A stretch of 64,000 bases of DNA, taken from assembly GCA_900078375.1 (NCBI GenBank), contig FLQS01000004.1, positions 1-64,000 of the forward strand. The letters are read 5' to 3'. The stretch's first letter is position 1; each line of letters begins with the position of its first letter. A program made the translations under genes and the position numbers. The notes below the pieces were generated by a model that did no database searches, was not told the DNA's origin, and saw only the letters and a list, made by a program, of their open reading frames with translations. Of the stretch, positions 27,125-38,167 are shown one piece after another. This DNA is from an uncultured Mycobacterium sp. (GTDB lineage Bacteria; Actinomycetota; Actinomycetes; Mycobacteriales; Mycobacteriaceae).

Positions 27125-28629
27125 ACAACCTCGACGTCGTCATCTCCGGCGCCGGGCCCAACGGTCTGATGCTGGCCTGCGAACTCGCCCTGGCCGGCGT
27201 CGCTCCCGTCGTGCTCGACGCGCTGCCCGGGCCTAGCGATGAACCGAAAGCCAATGGCCTTGTCGGACAGGTGGTTCGGCTGCTCGACATGCGTGGGCTC
27301 TACACCAGGTTCGCGGGCCTCGCCGATCCGCCACAGCCGGCAGCGGGCTGGATCTTCTCCGGCATGACATTGGATTTCGCCGGCATGGACGACAATCCGA
27401 TGTACGCGATGGCTATTTCGCAACCGAAGCTGGTGCAATTCCTCGATGAGCGTGCGCGAGAGCTGGGCATCGAGATCCGCTGGGGTCACGAGCTCACCGG
27501 ACTGGACCCCGCCGATGACGGTGTCCGGCTGACGATCGCCACGGAATCCGGTGTCTACACCGAGACCGCTGCGTACCTGGTGGGGGCCGACGGCGGGCGC
27601 AGCTTCGTCCGCAAGAGCGTGGGCATCGACTTTCCCGGCGCGACCTCACCGACGGTCGCCCGACTCGCGCACGTGTCGGTGCCCGAGGAATACCAGCACG
27701 CCGACGGCGGTCTTGACGTGCCGGGATTTGGCCGAGTCGCATTCGGCCACAACAGATTCGAGCGCGGCATGGTCATCTATGCGCCATTCGAGACCGACCG
27801 CAGCCTCTTGGGCACCATGGAATACGGCACCCCGTCGGGTGGCGAGGAACCCATGTCGCTCGACGAACTGCGTGACAGCCTGACCCGCGTGCTCGGCACC
27901 GAACTGCGCGTCGACGAGCCGCGAGGGCCGGGCCCACACGCATTGCGGCGCATCAACGGACAGAACACCCGCCAGGCCGAACGATATCGGGATGGCCGCG
28001 TCCTGTTGGTCGGGGACGCGGCGCATGTCCACAGCGCGATGGGCGGCCCCGGCCTGAACCTCGGGATGCAGGACGTCTTCAATGTCGGCTGGAAGCTCGC
28101 CGCCGTCCTCAACGGCACCGCACCCGACGCCCTGCTCGACACGTACCAGGCCGAGCGGTATCCCGTCGGCGAGCGGGTGATGATGCATTCGATGTCCCAG
28201 ATTGCGCTGATGGCCCCGGGTCCTGAAATTGCCCAACTGCGAAAGCTTTTCGCAGAGCTTATCGCCGTTCCGCAGGTCATCCCCAAGATGGCGGGACTGT
28301 TGGCCGGCTCCGATGTCCGCTACGACGTCGGCGACGACCACCGGCTTTCCGGCTATCTGGTGCCGGACCTGACGCTCGACGACGGCCGCCGGGTGGCGAG
28401 CCTGCTGCACAAGGCCGGGCCGGTGCTACTCGACCTGTGCGGCGGTGCGGCCGCGGCCGGGGCGCACGGCTGGGCAGACCGCGTCGACATCGTCGAGGCG
28501 GAACTGGCCGGTGGTCCGGCAGCGATACTCATTCGGCCGGACGGCTACGTCGCCTGGGCCGCAGACGATTTCGGGCCCGACGATGCGCACAATCTGCAAG
28601 CGGCGCTCACCCGCTGGTTCGGACCCTAA
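27121..28629 (+). CDS. FAD-dependent aromatic/drug monooxygenase (PHBH-like)
   Basis: The 502-residue protein belongs to the class A flavoprotein monooxygenases. It has the Rossmann motif GAGPNGLMLACELALAG near residue 10, the DG motif VGADGGRSFVRKSVG near 155, and the GD motif LVGDAAHVHSAMGGPGLNLG near 297, followed by a thioredoxin-like C-terminal domain. The closest described relatives are rifampicin monooxygenases and polyketide hydroxylases, so oxidative drug inactivation is possible but not shown. It is co-translated with the TetR gene. Its stop overlaps that of the converging methyltransferase. Confidence 0.88.
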   Translation: MNNLDVVISGAGPNGLMLACELALAGVAPVVLDALPGPSDEPKANGLVGQVVRLLDMRGLYTRFAGLADPPQPAAGWIFSGMTLDFAGMDDNPMYAMAISQPKLVQFLDERARELGIEIRWGHELTGLDPADDGVRLTIATESGVYTETAAYLVGADGGRSFVRKSVGIDFPGATSPTVARLAHVSVPEEYQHADGGLDVPGFGRVAFGHNRFERGMVIYAPFETDRSLLGTMEYGTPSGGEEPMSLDELRDSLTRVLGTELRVDEPRGPGPHALRRINGQNTRQAERYRDGRVLLVGDAAHVHSAMGGPGLNLGMQDVFNVGWKLAAVLNGTAPDALLDTYQAERYPVGERVMMHSMSQIALMAPGPEIAQLRKLFAELIAVPQVIPKMAGLLAGSDVRYDVGDDHRLSGYLVPDLTLDDGRRVASLLHKAGPVLLDLCGGAAAAGAHGWADRVDIVEAELAGGPAAILIRPDGYVAWAADDFGPDDAHNLQAALTRWFGP

Positions 28630-29366
28630 CTGCCGAGCGTCGCCCGGAGGCACACCGTGATGTAGGGCAACGCCAACCCCGTCGAGTTGGCCAGCGCGGG
28701 ATGGGTGGCCAGCAACTCGCGAACCTCCGCGAGCGTTTGGGTGCGCACTTCCGCCGGTTGGGTGATGCAGTAGCTACGCGATGCCACCAGGTCGATCAGC
28801 GCTTGCGGCGTCAGGTAACTCGTCCACTCCACCTGATGGCGTTCGACGTCGATGAAGGTATTCGGCAGTGGCGAGGCGCTGTCGAAAACCTCGCGGGCGT
28901 TCTCGGAGCCGATGATGCGGCCGAGATCCTTGACCCAGCCCAGCCTCTCGTCGCGGGCATTCCACACCAGACCCAGCCGGCCGCCCGGCCGCAGTACCCG
29001 CGCCACCTCGGCGGCGGCCTGTTCCGGATCGAACCAATGCCACGCCTGGGCCACCAGAACCGCGTCAACATGAGAGTCCGGCAACGGGATCTGCTCGGCG
29101 GTGCCCAGCAGCGCCGGGGTGTCGGGCAGTGCGGAACTGAGCAGCTCCAGCATCTCGGCCAACGGGTCGACGGCCACCACGTCCAGGCCACGTTCGACCA
29201 GTCGGGTGGTCAGCTTGCCGGTCCCAGCGCCCAGGTCCAGCACGTCGCGAGCGCCGGGCGGCAGCAGCCAGTCGATCGCCTCCGGCGGATACGACGGGCG
29301 GCCCCGCTCGTAGGCGGCGGCCTCGGACCCGAAGGACAGTGAACGTTCCCGCCGCGACTCGGTCAC
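28626..29366 (-). CDS. SAM-dependent methyltransferase (Rv3342-like)
   Basis: The 246-residue protein has motif [20 protein letters not shown] near residue 42, [14 protein letters not shown] (motif II) and a post-motif [20 protein letters not shown] typical of the type 11 family. The GTG start overlaps the metX stop (GTGA), so it is the third gene of the metY-metX operon as in M. tuberculosis (Rv3340-Rv3341-Rv3342). The substrate is unknown. Confidence 0.88.
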   Translation of the reverse strand: MTESRRERSLSFGSEAAAYERGRPSYPPEAIDWLLPPGARDVLDLGAGTGKLTTRLVERGLDVVAVDPLAEMLELLSSALPDTPALLGTAEQIPLPDSHVDAVLVAQAWHWFDPEQAAAEVARVLRPGGRLGLVWNARDERLGWVKDLGRIIGSENAREVFDSASPLPNTFIDVERHQVEWTSYLTPQALIDLVASRSYCITQPAEVRTQTLAEVRELLATHPALANSTGLALPYITVCLRATLGS

Positions 29367-30502
29367 GGGGTGCGGGAACCTTCGCCGTCGGCCAGATCCA
29401 GTGTCCGGCGGATCAACTCGCCCACGGCCTCGGTTTCGACGAGGAACCCGTCGTGGCCGTAGATCGACTCGACGACATTGAGCCCCGAGCAGTTCGGCAG
29501 TAGGGCGGCCAGTTCCTGCTGCAGGCGCAGCGGGTAGAGCCGGTCGGAGGTGATCCCGCCGACGACGGTGGGCACTGGGCAGGACGCCAGGGCCGCGGCC
29601 ACTCCGCCGCGTCCGCGCCCGACGTCGTGGTTGGACAGCGTTTCGGTCAGCGTCACGTAGCTGCCCGCGTCGAACCGCTCGACCAGCTTGGCGCCCTGGT
29701 ACTCCAGGTAGCTCTGCACCGCGTACCGGCCGCCGGCCAGCGTGTCCTCGTCGTCCTGGGCGTCATTGCCGAACCGGTCGTCCAGCTCGACCTCGCCGCG
29801 GTAGGTCAGATGGGCGAACCGGCGGGCGAGCTGCAGGCCGACATCGGGATTGCGCCCGGTGCCGTGATAATCGCCGTTCTGCCAGTTCGGGTCCGCCTTG
29901 ATGGCCGCGATCTGAGTGCTCTGCGTCCCGATCTGGTCGGCGGTCGCACGAGCACCGACTGCCAGCACCAGGGCGGCCCGCACCCGCTCGGGATAGCCGA
30001 TCATCCACTCCAGGGCGCGCGCGCCGCCCATCGAACCGCCCACCAGCGCGGCGACGTCGGTGACGCCGAGCGCGGCCAGCGCGGCCACATCGGCGTTGAC
30101 CTGGTCGCGCACCGTGATGACGGGGAATCGCGAACCCCACGGCTTGCCGTCACGGGCCAGCGAGCTGGGCCCGGTCGAGCCGCGGCACCCGCCGAGAACG
30201 TTGGTGGCCACCGCACACCAGCGGTTGGTGTCGACCGGCGCGCCGGGGCCGGCGACGCCGTCCCACCAGCCGGGGGTCGGGTGGCCGGGACCGTCTGGCC
30301 CGGTCAGATGCGAGTCACCGGTCAGCGCATGCAGCGCCACCACCACGTTGTCGCGGTTGGGGGAGAGCTCGCCCCAGCGCTGCACCGCGATCGAGACGTC
30401 CTCGAGTACCACTCTGCTTTCCAGCGTCAGCGGGCCGATGTCGACGACACCGATCTCACCCTCGGCCGGCAGCGTCACTATGCGCTCATCACTGATGGTC
30501 AT
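29363..30502 (-). CDS. metX: Homoserine O-acetyltransferase
   Basis: The 379-residue protein is an alpha/beta-hydrolase-fold homoserine O-acetyltransferase. It shows [33 protein letters not shown], the nucleophile elbow [14 protein letters not shown] with the active serine, and the histidine in [16 protein letters not shown]. It acetylates homoserine with acetyl-CoA in methionine synthesis. The length equals that of M. tuberculosis Rv3341 (named metA there). It starts at ATG 30502, 11 bases after metY, and is followed by an overlapping methyltransferase gene. Confidence 0.94.
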   Translation of the reverse strand: MTISDERIVTLPAEGEIGVVDIGPLTLESRVVLEDVSIAVQRWGELSPNRDNVVVALHALTGDSHLTGPDGPGHPTPGWWDGVAGPGAPVDTNRWCAVATNVLGGCRGSTGPSSLARDGKPWGSRFPVITVRDQVNADVAALAALGVTDVAALVGGSMGGARALEWMIGYPERVRAALVLAVGARATADQIGTQSTQIAAIKADPNWQNGDYHGTGRNPDVGLQLARRFAHLTYRGEVELDDRFGNDAQDDEDTLAGGRYAVQSYLEYQGAKLVERFDAGSYVTLTETLSNHDVGRGRGGVAAALASCPVPTVVGGITSDRLYPLRLQQELAALLPNCSGLNVVESIYGHDGFLVETEAVGELIRRTLDLADGEGSRTP

Positions 30503-30513
30503 GTCAGGCTCAC

Positions 30514-31869
30514 TCAAAAGGCCGCCACGGCCCGCGGGTCCGACGCCTGCCCGTCCGACACGGACTTGGCGGCCGCGAAGCCACGTTCCAGGTCGGCCAG
30601 GATGTCGTCGATGCCCTCGATGCCGACGGCCAGTCGCACCAGACCCGGGGTGACACCAGTGGACAGCTGCTCTTCGGCGGACAGCTGCTGATGTGTGGTC
30701 GACGCCGGGTGGATCACCAGCGAGCGCACGTCGCCGATGTTGGCGACATGGCTGTGCAGCGTCAGAGCGTTGACGAACGCCTTGCCCGCCTCGACACCGT
30801 CGGCCAGTTCGAAGGCCAGCACCGCACCGGTTCCCTTGGGCGCCAACTTCTTTGCACGCTCGTACCACGGCGACGTGGGCAGCCCCGCGTAGTTGACCGA
30901 CACCACGTCCTCGTGCCCGGCCAGATATTCGGCCACCTTCAGCGCGTTGGACACGTGGCGCTCGATGCGCAGGCTCAGCGTCTCCAGGCCCTGCGCCACC
31001 AGGAAGGCGTTGAACGGCGATGCCGCTGAGCCCAGGTCACGCAGCAGCTGAACGCGGGCCTTGAGCGCGTAGGCGGGCGGGCCGAGTTCGGCGAAGACGA
31101 CGCCGTGGTAGCTGGGATCCGGGGTGGTAAAACCCGGAAAGCGTCCGCTTGCGGTCCAGTCGAAGTTGCCGCTGTCGACGATCACCCCGGCGATTGCCGT
31201 GCCGTGGCCGCCGAGGTACTTCGTTGCCGAGTGCACGACGATGTCGGCGCCCTGGGAGATCGGCTGGATCAGGTAGGGCGTGGCGATGGTGTTGTCGACG
31301 ATCAGCGGGACCCCGTTGGCGTGGGCCACCTTGGACACGGCCGGGGTGTCCAGTATGTCGATCTGCGGGTTGGAGATCGTCTCGGCGAAGAACGCCTTGG
31401 TGTTCGGCTGGACCGCCGCCTGCCAGGACTCGGGGTCGTCGGGGTCCGTCACGAACGTGGTCTCGATGCCCAGCTTGGGCAGCGTGTAGTGCAGCAGGTT
31501 GTAGGTGCCGCCGTACAGCCGCGGGCTGGACACGATGTGGTCGCCGGCGCCGGCCAGATTCAGGATCGCTAACGTTTCCGCGGCCTGCCCCGAGGCCAGG
31601 AACAGGGCGGCGACGCCGCCTTCCAGGGCTGCGATGCGCTGCTCGACGGTGTCCTGCGTCGGATTCATGATCCGGGTGTAGATGTTGCCGGGTTCGGCCA
31701 GCCCGAACAGCGCGGCGGCGTGCTCGGTGTTGTCGAAGGTGTACGACGTGGTCGCGTAGATCGGGAGCGCCCTGGCGTGCGTCGCGGAGTCGGGGGTCTG
31801 CCCGGCGTGGATCTGTTTGGTCTCGAAGGACCAGCTTGCGCTGGGGTCCTCGGTTTCGGGTGTAGTCAT
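30514..31869 (-). CDS. metY: O-acetylhomoserine sulfhydrylase (Rv3340, metC in M. tuberculosis)
   Basis: The 451-residue protein is a Cys/Met-metabolism PLP enzyme. The PLP lysine lies in [18 protein letters not shown], and other signatures are [34 protein letters not shown] and the C-terminal [18 protein letters not shown]. It makes homocysteine from O-acetylhomoserine and sulfide. I chose the ATG at 31869 because GGAGG stands ten bases upstream; an ATG at 31911 would lie inside the riboswitch leader. A SAM-IV riboswitch precedes the gene, so its expression is expected to fall when SAM is plentiful. metX follows closely. Confidence 0.93.
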   Translation of the reverse strand: MTTPETEDPSASWSFETKQIHAGQTPDSATHARALPIYATTSYTFDNTEHAAALFGLAEPGNIYTRIMNPTQDTVEQRIAALEGGVAALFLASGQAAETLAILNLAGAGDHIVSSPRLYGGTYNLLHYTLPKLGIETTFVTDPDDPESWQAAVQPNTKAFFAETISNPQIDILDTPAVSKVAHANGVPLIVDNTIATPYLIQPISQGADIVVHSATKYLGGHGTAIAGVIVDSGNFDWTASGRFPGFTTPDPSYHGVVFAELGPPAYALKARVQLLRDLGSAASPFNAFLVAQGLETLSLRIERHVSNALKVAEYLAGHEDVVSVNYAGLPTSPWYERAKKLAPKGTGAVLAFELADGVEAGKAFVNALTLHSHVANIGDVRSLVIHPASTTHQQLSAEEQLSTGVTPGLVRLAVGIEGIDDILADLERGFAAAKSVSDGQASDPRAVAAF

Positions 31870-31912
31870 GTGAAACGAACCTCCATCTGTTTCTGGGGGC
31901 CCGTCATCCACG

Positions 31913-32032
31913 GACCCGCGCTTGCCGTGCAGCTAGGTACCGCTGCTCAACCTGGTCTTCACCCGGAGCACCCCACCGCGGTTGGAGGGTTGCCGGCCAG
32001 CGAGCCGGGGCTTGACGCTGGCGCTCATGACC
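31913..32032 (-). promoter_or_regulatory. SAM-IV riboswitch
   Basis: Read on the minus strand, the leader begins GGTCATGAGCGCCAGCGTCA. The P2 stem is formed by GCCAGCG (32022-32016) with CGCTGGC (32002-31996), followed by the conserved CCGGCAACCC internal loop, a GCGGTGGGGTGC segment, an ACCAGGTTGAG stretch, and the 3' end GGCAAGCGCGGGTC. This is the mycobacterial SAM-IV pattern, first known upstream of sulfur genes in Actinobacteria. It sits 43 bases before metY. Downstream, CCCCCA (31898-31893) can pair, with one mismatch, with TGGAGG (31884-31879), the metY ribosome binding site, which would be a simple translational switch. That pairing is inference. Confidence 0.93.
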
Positions 32033-32039
32033 GACCCAA

Positions 32040-32045
32040 AGCATA
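32040..32045 (-). promoter_or_regulatory. Likely -10 element of the metY leader
   Basis: TATGCT on the minus strand lies seven bases before the first base of the SAM-IV aptamer, the distance expected if transcription starts at the aptamer. No clear -35 hexamer is present, which is common in mycobacteria. Confidence 0.5.
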
Positions 32046-32212
32046 GCGGACCTTCGTAACGGGAGGCCAGCCGGTTATCCGGCGCAATTTGGGTATGCAC
32101 TGTGACGCAGACCTCTCCACAGATACGACGACGGCGATCACGTAGGTTCAAATGCGACGCGATACTGATAGCCGTCAACGCACCTGATTGAACGCCCGGG
32201 AGACAACAGCAC

Positions 32213-34450
<2,238 letters not shown>

Positions 34451-34561
34451 CGTGTGCGAAGCGCATCGACGTTAGACGGTTCGTTTCCGATTGTGTTTGA
34501 CGCCGAGACAGTTCTGCCCTCCTGGCCCAGCACCCGCGGTCGGGGCCCATACGGTGATTCA

Positions 34562-34821
34562 GTGAGCGTCTGTTCCCACTCCTCGAACAAGTCAACACCG
34601 ACCACGAACCCGTGCGCATCACATCCAAGGCTGGAGATGCGGTACTCATGTCGGCGGACGACTACGACTCCTGGCAAGAAACCGTCTACCCACCGCGTTC
34701 GCCCGAGAATGCGCGGCGACTCGTGGAGGCCGTCGCGCGTGACAGGGCCAGCCACGCCTCAACGGCGGGGTACACCAAATCGATCGACGAGCTCCGGGAG
34801 ATGGCCGGCGGCGAAGAGTGA
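34562..34821 (+). pseudogene. relJ: RelJ/YefM-type antitoxin, N terminus lost by small deletion
   Basis: From 34567 the frame reads RLFPLLEQVNTDHEPVRITS and then DAVLMSADDYDSWQETVYPP to [11 protein letters not shown], which follows M. tuberculosis RelJ (Rv3357). A TGA at 34555-34557 closes the frame upstream, and the expected GTG start at 34562 is in another frame. The sequence GTGAGCGTCTG looks like a fusion of the gene start (GTG AGC GTC) with CAG CGT CTG, codons 10-12, by deletion of 25 nt between two AGCGTC repeats. Translation could still begin at GTG 34612, giving 69 residues without the N-terminal DNA-binding strand but with the toxin-binding tail. TACGGT (34550-34555) is a likely -10 element. 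Confidence 0.75.
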
Positions 34822-35075
34822 CAAGCATCAACTTCGATCCCGACGCTTGGGAGGACTTTCTGTCTTGGTTGGCTTCCGACCGTAAGACAGCCCGCCGCGT
34901 CACCCGACTCATCGGAGAAATCCAGCGCGACCCGTTTACCGGGATTGGGAAACCAGAACCGCTTAAGGGGGATTTGTCCGGGTACTGGTCCCGGCGGATC
35001 GACGACGAACATCGGCTCGTGTACCGGGCAGACGATAACGAAGTCAAGATCCTCAAAGCCCGATACCACTACTGA
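34818..35075 (+). CDS. relK: RelK/YoeB-family toxin (mRNA interferase)
   Basis: The 85-residue protein is a full-length YoeB/RelK toxin: [60 protein letters not shown] and [20 protein letters not shown]. Catalytic candidates seen are the glutamate in GEIQRDP, the arginine in SRRIDDEHR, and the C-terminal histidine of ARYHY. It cleaves mRNA at the ribosome in this family. The GTG start overlaps the antitoxin stop (GTGA). The toxin is intact although the antitoxin gene before it is damaged. Length and end match Rv3358. Confidence 0.9.
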   Translation: MTSINFDPDAWEDFLSWLASDRKTARRVTRLIGEIQRDPFTGIGKPEPLKGDLSGYWSRRIDDEHRLVYRADDNEVKILKARYHY

Positions 35076-35222
35076 CTGGCGCGCAGCGACCGCCGAGTTT
35101 GGCGAATCCCGGACGAGTTCGGCCCGAGTGCCGGTATCAGCTCGACAACCATGGCCGGGTAACCGCCCGGCGCCCGGTGCTTGGCCGACCGACGGTACGG
35201 CGCAGTATGGAGAGCTATCGCG

Positions 35223-35402
35223 ATGAGCGGGGAGTTAGCCGATTTCTTGGACACCTTGACAACGCAGCAGTGGGGTATGCGAGCCCGTCTGAACTACGGC
35301 GATTGCTTCTCCTACGCCCTCGCGACGGTCAGCGGCGAGCCCCTTCTGTTCAAGGGAGATGACTTCTCACACACCGACGTTCGTGCGGTTCCCACCGGCT
35401 GA
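35223..35402 (+). pseudogene. C-terminal fragment of a VapC PIN-domain toxin
   Basis: The end of this frame, [20 protein letters not shown] then [16 protein letters not shown], is the characteristic C-terminal part of VapC toxins, including the last acidic residues of the PIN active site (GDC and GDDF). The N-terminal two thirds, with the first aspartate, are missing: upstream sequence (35076-35222) has no PIN similarity in any frame and no vapB partner. It is a remnant beside a second damaged toxin-antitoxin gene. Confidence 0.75.
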
Positions 35403-35420
35403 AACGGACACTGGATACGC

Positions 35421-36264
35421 TCAGCTAGCGCCAGCCTCGGTCTGCGCCACCGGCGGCATGTGCGCCTCGACCCACTCGACGATCAGGTCGGTGACGCGCT
35501 GCGGCGCCTCGAACATCGGGATGTGCCCGACGCCGTCGAACTCCGTGACCTTCTCGATGTTCGGGATGTGCTTGCGGAAGTGGTTGCTAAACCGGGGGTT
35601 GCGGTAGTACCCGGTCGCGTTCGCAGACCACCAGGTGGGTGGGCACCGAGGTCTCGGTCAGCTCCATCAGTCCCGGCATCAGCAGGGCCTTGATGAGCAG
35701 TTGGTAGTAGGCCGGGCAGTGCGTGACGTCGTCGATGATCTCCTGCAGCTGCACCTCGGTCAGGCCGGCCGGGGTGGCGCTGATCGGCACGCTGGCGGCG
35801 GCCTTGGCGCCCGGCAGCCGCAGCGCCCGGTCACCGAGCAGCACGGCAGTCAGCCACACCGGCAGGCCGGCGACGAACTTGCCGACGATCTCGTATTTCA
35901 CCGGTGACCAGCGGTGCCAGCCGCCGGCCGGGGCGATAGCGGTCAGGGTCCTGGCCCGGCGGCGGCGCTCGAGTTCGAAGGCCACCCAGCCGCCCAGCGA
36001 GTTGCCGATGACGTGTGCGGTGCCCCAGCCCAGCTGGTCGAGTTGCCGCTCGACGTGGTCGGCCAGGGTGTTGGTGTCCAGGAACCACGACCGGTTGCGC
36101 GGGCCGCCGTTGTGGCCGGCCATCGAGGGTGCGAACACCTCGTAGCGACCGGTGTCGGCCAGTTGTGCGGCGACGTCGGTCCAGACGTAGGACGACATCA
36201 TGAACGGGTGCAAGAGGAGGATCGGTTCTCCAGCACCCAGATGAATGGATTCGCGGGGAGCCAC
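35421..36264 (-). pseudogene. Alpha/beta hydrolase, frameshifted by one base
   Basis: The first frame gives an alpha/beta hydrolase: EPILLLHPFMMSSYVW, a nucleophile elbow HVIGNSLGGWVAFELERR with the active serine, and THLVVCERDRVLPQP near the end, where it stops at 35587. The following frame continues RFSNHFRKHIPNIEKVTEFD and GVGHIPMFEAPQRVTDLIVE, which supplies the catalytic histidine, ending at 35421. Removing one base from the run of five Gs (plus strand 35594-35598) joins the frames as VLPQPRFSNHF. Total length 844 is three times 281 plus one, as expected from one extra base. Start at GTG 36264 is the likeliest. It may be a sequencing error. Confidence 0.8.
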
Positions 36265-36323
36265 AACCCGACCGTAAAGGTGATACCGCCGGTACCGCAA
36301 TACCGCACGATAGGTTTTGCAGC

Positions 36324-37127
36324 GTGATCGTGACCACCATCAACGTCAACGGCGTGCGCGCCGCGGTGCGCCAGCGCTCGGAAGAAAACCTCGGTCTGTT
36401 GGACTGGCTGTCCCGGACCACCGCCGACGTCGTGTGTCTGCAGGAGACCCGCTCCGACGACGAGCAGATCGCCGAGGCGCTCGCCCCAGCTCTGGCCGAC
36501 GGCTGGCATCTGGCGTCGGCCAGTCCGCACCTCAAGGGCCGCAGCGGGGTGGCGATCCTGTCCCGCACCCCGTTCGCCGCGGTGCGAATCGGTTTGGCGG
36601 CAACCGAATTCGAATCGCATGGCCGCTATCTGGAGGTAGACCTGGCGGGCGGACAGACGGTCGGCAGCGTCTATGTCCACACCGGGGAGGCGGGCACCGA
36701 CCGGCAGCTGGAGAAGGAACGCTTCACCGGCGCACTGGCCAAGCGGATGGCCGAGCTGGCGGCCGACGGCCGCGACGCGGTGATCTGCGGTGACTGGAAC
36801 ATCGCCCACACCGAAAACGACATCAAAGCCTGGAAGGCCAACGTCAAGAAGGCCGGGTTCCTGCCCAGCGAACGGCAGTGGCTGACCGACCTGCTGGAGT
36901 CGGGGTGGGTCGACGTCATGCGCCGCATGCACCCCGACGTCGCAGGCCCGTACAGCTGGTGGTCCTGGCGGGGCAAGGCATTCGACAACGACGCCGGCTG
37001 GCGGATTGACTACCACCTGGCCAGCGATCCCCTGGCCGCCCGGACCGTGGCCGCCCGCGTGGAAAAGCCTGCCCTGTACGCACTGCGCTGGTCCGATCAC
37101 GCCCCGGTGACCGTGGAGTTCGGCTAG
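36324..37127 (+). CDS. xthA: Exodeoxyribonuclease III
   Basis: The 267-residue protein has the exonuclease III/AP endonuclease motifs: TTINVNGVRAAVRQRS, the metal-binding VVCLQETRSDD, VICGDWNIAHTENDIKAWK with the catalytic aspartate, and the C-terminal LRWSDHAPVTVEF histidine. It repairs abasic sites and removes 3'-blocking groups. The GTG start at 36324 is next to TTTTGCAGC with no strong ribosome binding site. It is divergent from the frameshifted hydrolase and overlaps the stop of a convergent lipoprotein gene. It corresponds to Rv0427c. Confidence 0.93.
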   Translation: MIVTTINVNGVRAAVRQRSEENLGLLDWLSRTTADVVCLQETRSDDEQIAEALAPALADGWHLASASPHLKGRSGVAILSRTPFAAVRIGLAATEFESHGRYLEVDLAGGQTVGSVYVHTGEAGTDRQLEKERFTGALAKRMAELAADGRDAVICGDWNIAHTENDIKAWKANVKKAGFLPSERQWLTDLLESGWVDVMRRMHPDVAGPYSWWSWRGKAFDNDAGWRIDYHLASDPLAARTVAARVEKPALYALRWSDHAPVTVEFG

Positions 37128-38167
37128 CAGCCTTGCCGGTTCGGCCCGTCCAATACCTCGGGTGCGTTGTCGATCGCCGTGGTCACCGCGTCGAGCACCC
37201 GCGGATCCCAGGTCAGGGCGGTCGTGCGCGGAAGGTTCGTGATCATCGAAACATAGTCGCTGTGGGTGTCGTCGACTGTGTCGCAACGCCGGTGGGGCAG
37301 CACGGTGTCGTCGATGTCGCGTGCCAGGGCGCTGCCCAACTCGACGACCCCGTCGTTCGGCCACACCGCGGCGTCCGCGGGGGCGGGGTGGGTGTACCGA
37401 TTGCCGCCGATCAGGGTGACCGGTATCCGGTCCAGGATGCCAGCTTGGGTGCTGTTCCAGCCCTTGGATCCGGTCAGGTAAGACTTGCCGAGTTCGCGCG
37501 CCGAGCCGGAAATATGGCTCGCCGCAATATCTCTGGCGTACCCCTTCATCTGGCTCTCGCAGAACTGGTCACCCGCGCACGCACTCAACCGGACGGTGCC
37601 CTCGACGTAGTTCGCCAGGTACGAACCCTGCCAAGGTGTTCCGATCGTTGTCAACGATCGCACGGTCACCGGCGAGCCGTTGGCCAGAAGGGTTCGGATA
37701 GCGGCGCGCGCGTAGAGCCCGCCCATGGAATGGCCGACGAGGTCGACCTCGTCGATTTTCTTCTCCGCATGCAGCCAGTCGATGAAGCGGGCCAGATGTT
37801 CGCCCGCCAGGTCGATGCTGCCGGTGCTGTCGATGGTCATGGCTGCGGGCCGTGGCGCCGGGCAAGAGGCGAACGCGCCGTAGCCGGTGGTGTCGTGCAC
37901 CTGCCCCGGGCCAGCCATCGCGGGTGCGGTGAACACCGAATGCCCGGTCCTCAAAAGGTGTTCGCGCAACGGGGTGTGGTCGGTGCCCGCGGCCAAGCCG
38001 ATCGCGCACGGAGCCTCCGGCGACGTGTAGGGGCTGGTGCTGGCCAGCCCCGAGATGATAACCACCGCGCGGGACGGCTGGCGAGGCGAGGTTCCGCTGT
38101 GCGAACAGCCGGCCAGCATGACGGCCGCCATCAGCGCCAGGCTGCGCAGCGCTAGGCGGGCCAGCAC
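37124..38167 (-). CDS. Lipoprotein lipase/esterase, second copy of a tandem pair
   Basis: The 347-residue protein has a lipoprotein signal with lipobox LAGC (ALMAAVMLAGCSHSG). The body is an alpha/beta hydrolase of the class of secreted triacylglycerol lipases: VVIISGLASTSPYTSPEAPC, the serine elbow VDLVGHSMGGLYARAAIRTL, GTPWQGSYLANYVEG and the late PHRRCDTVDDTHSDYV, which gives the catalytic histidine. It shares these blocks and their order with the upstream neighbour (38167-39228), so the two are a tandem duplication. The GTG at 38167 overlaps the neighbour's TAG stop by one base. The stop overlaps that of xthA. Confidence 0.85.
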   Translation of the reverse strand: MLARLALRSLALMAAVMLAGCSHSGTSPRQPSRAVVIISGLASTSPYTSPEAPCAIGLAAGTDHTPLREHLLRTGHSVFTAPAMAGPGQVHDTTGYGAFASCPAPRPAAMTIDSTGSIDLAGEHLARFIDWLHAEKKIDEVDLVGHSMGGLYARAAIRTLLANGSPVTVRSLTTIGTPWQGSYLANYVEGTVRLSACAGDQFCESQMKGYARDIAASHISGSARELGKSYLTGSKGWNSTQAGILDRIPVTLIGGNRYTHPAPADAAVWPNDGVVELGSALARDIDDTVLPHRRCDTVDDTHSDYVSMITNLPRTTALTWDPRVLDAVTTAIDNAPEVLDGPNRQGC

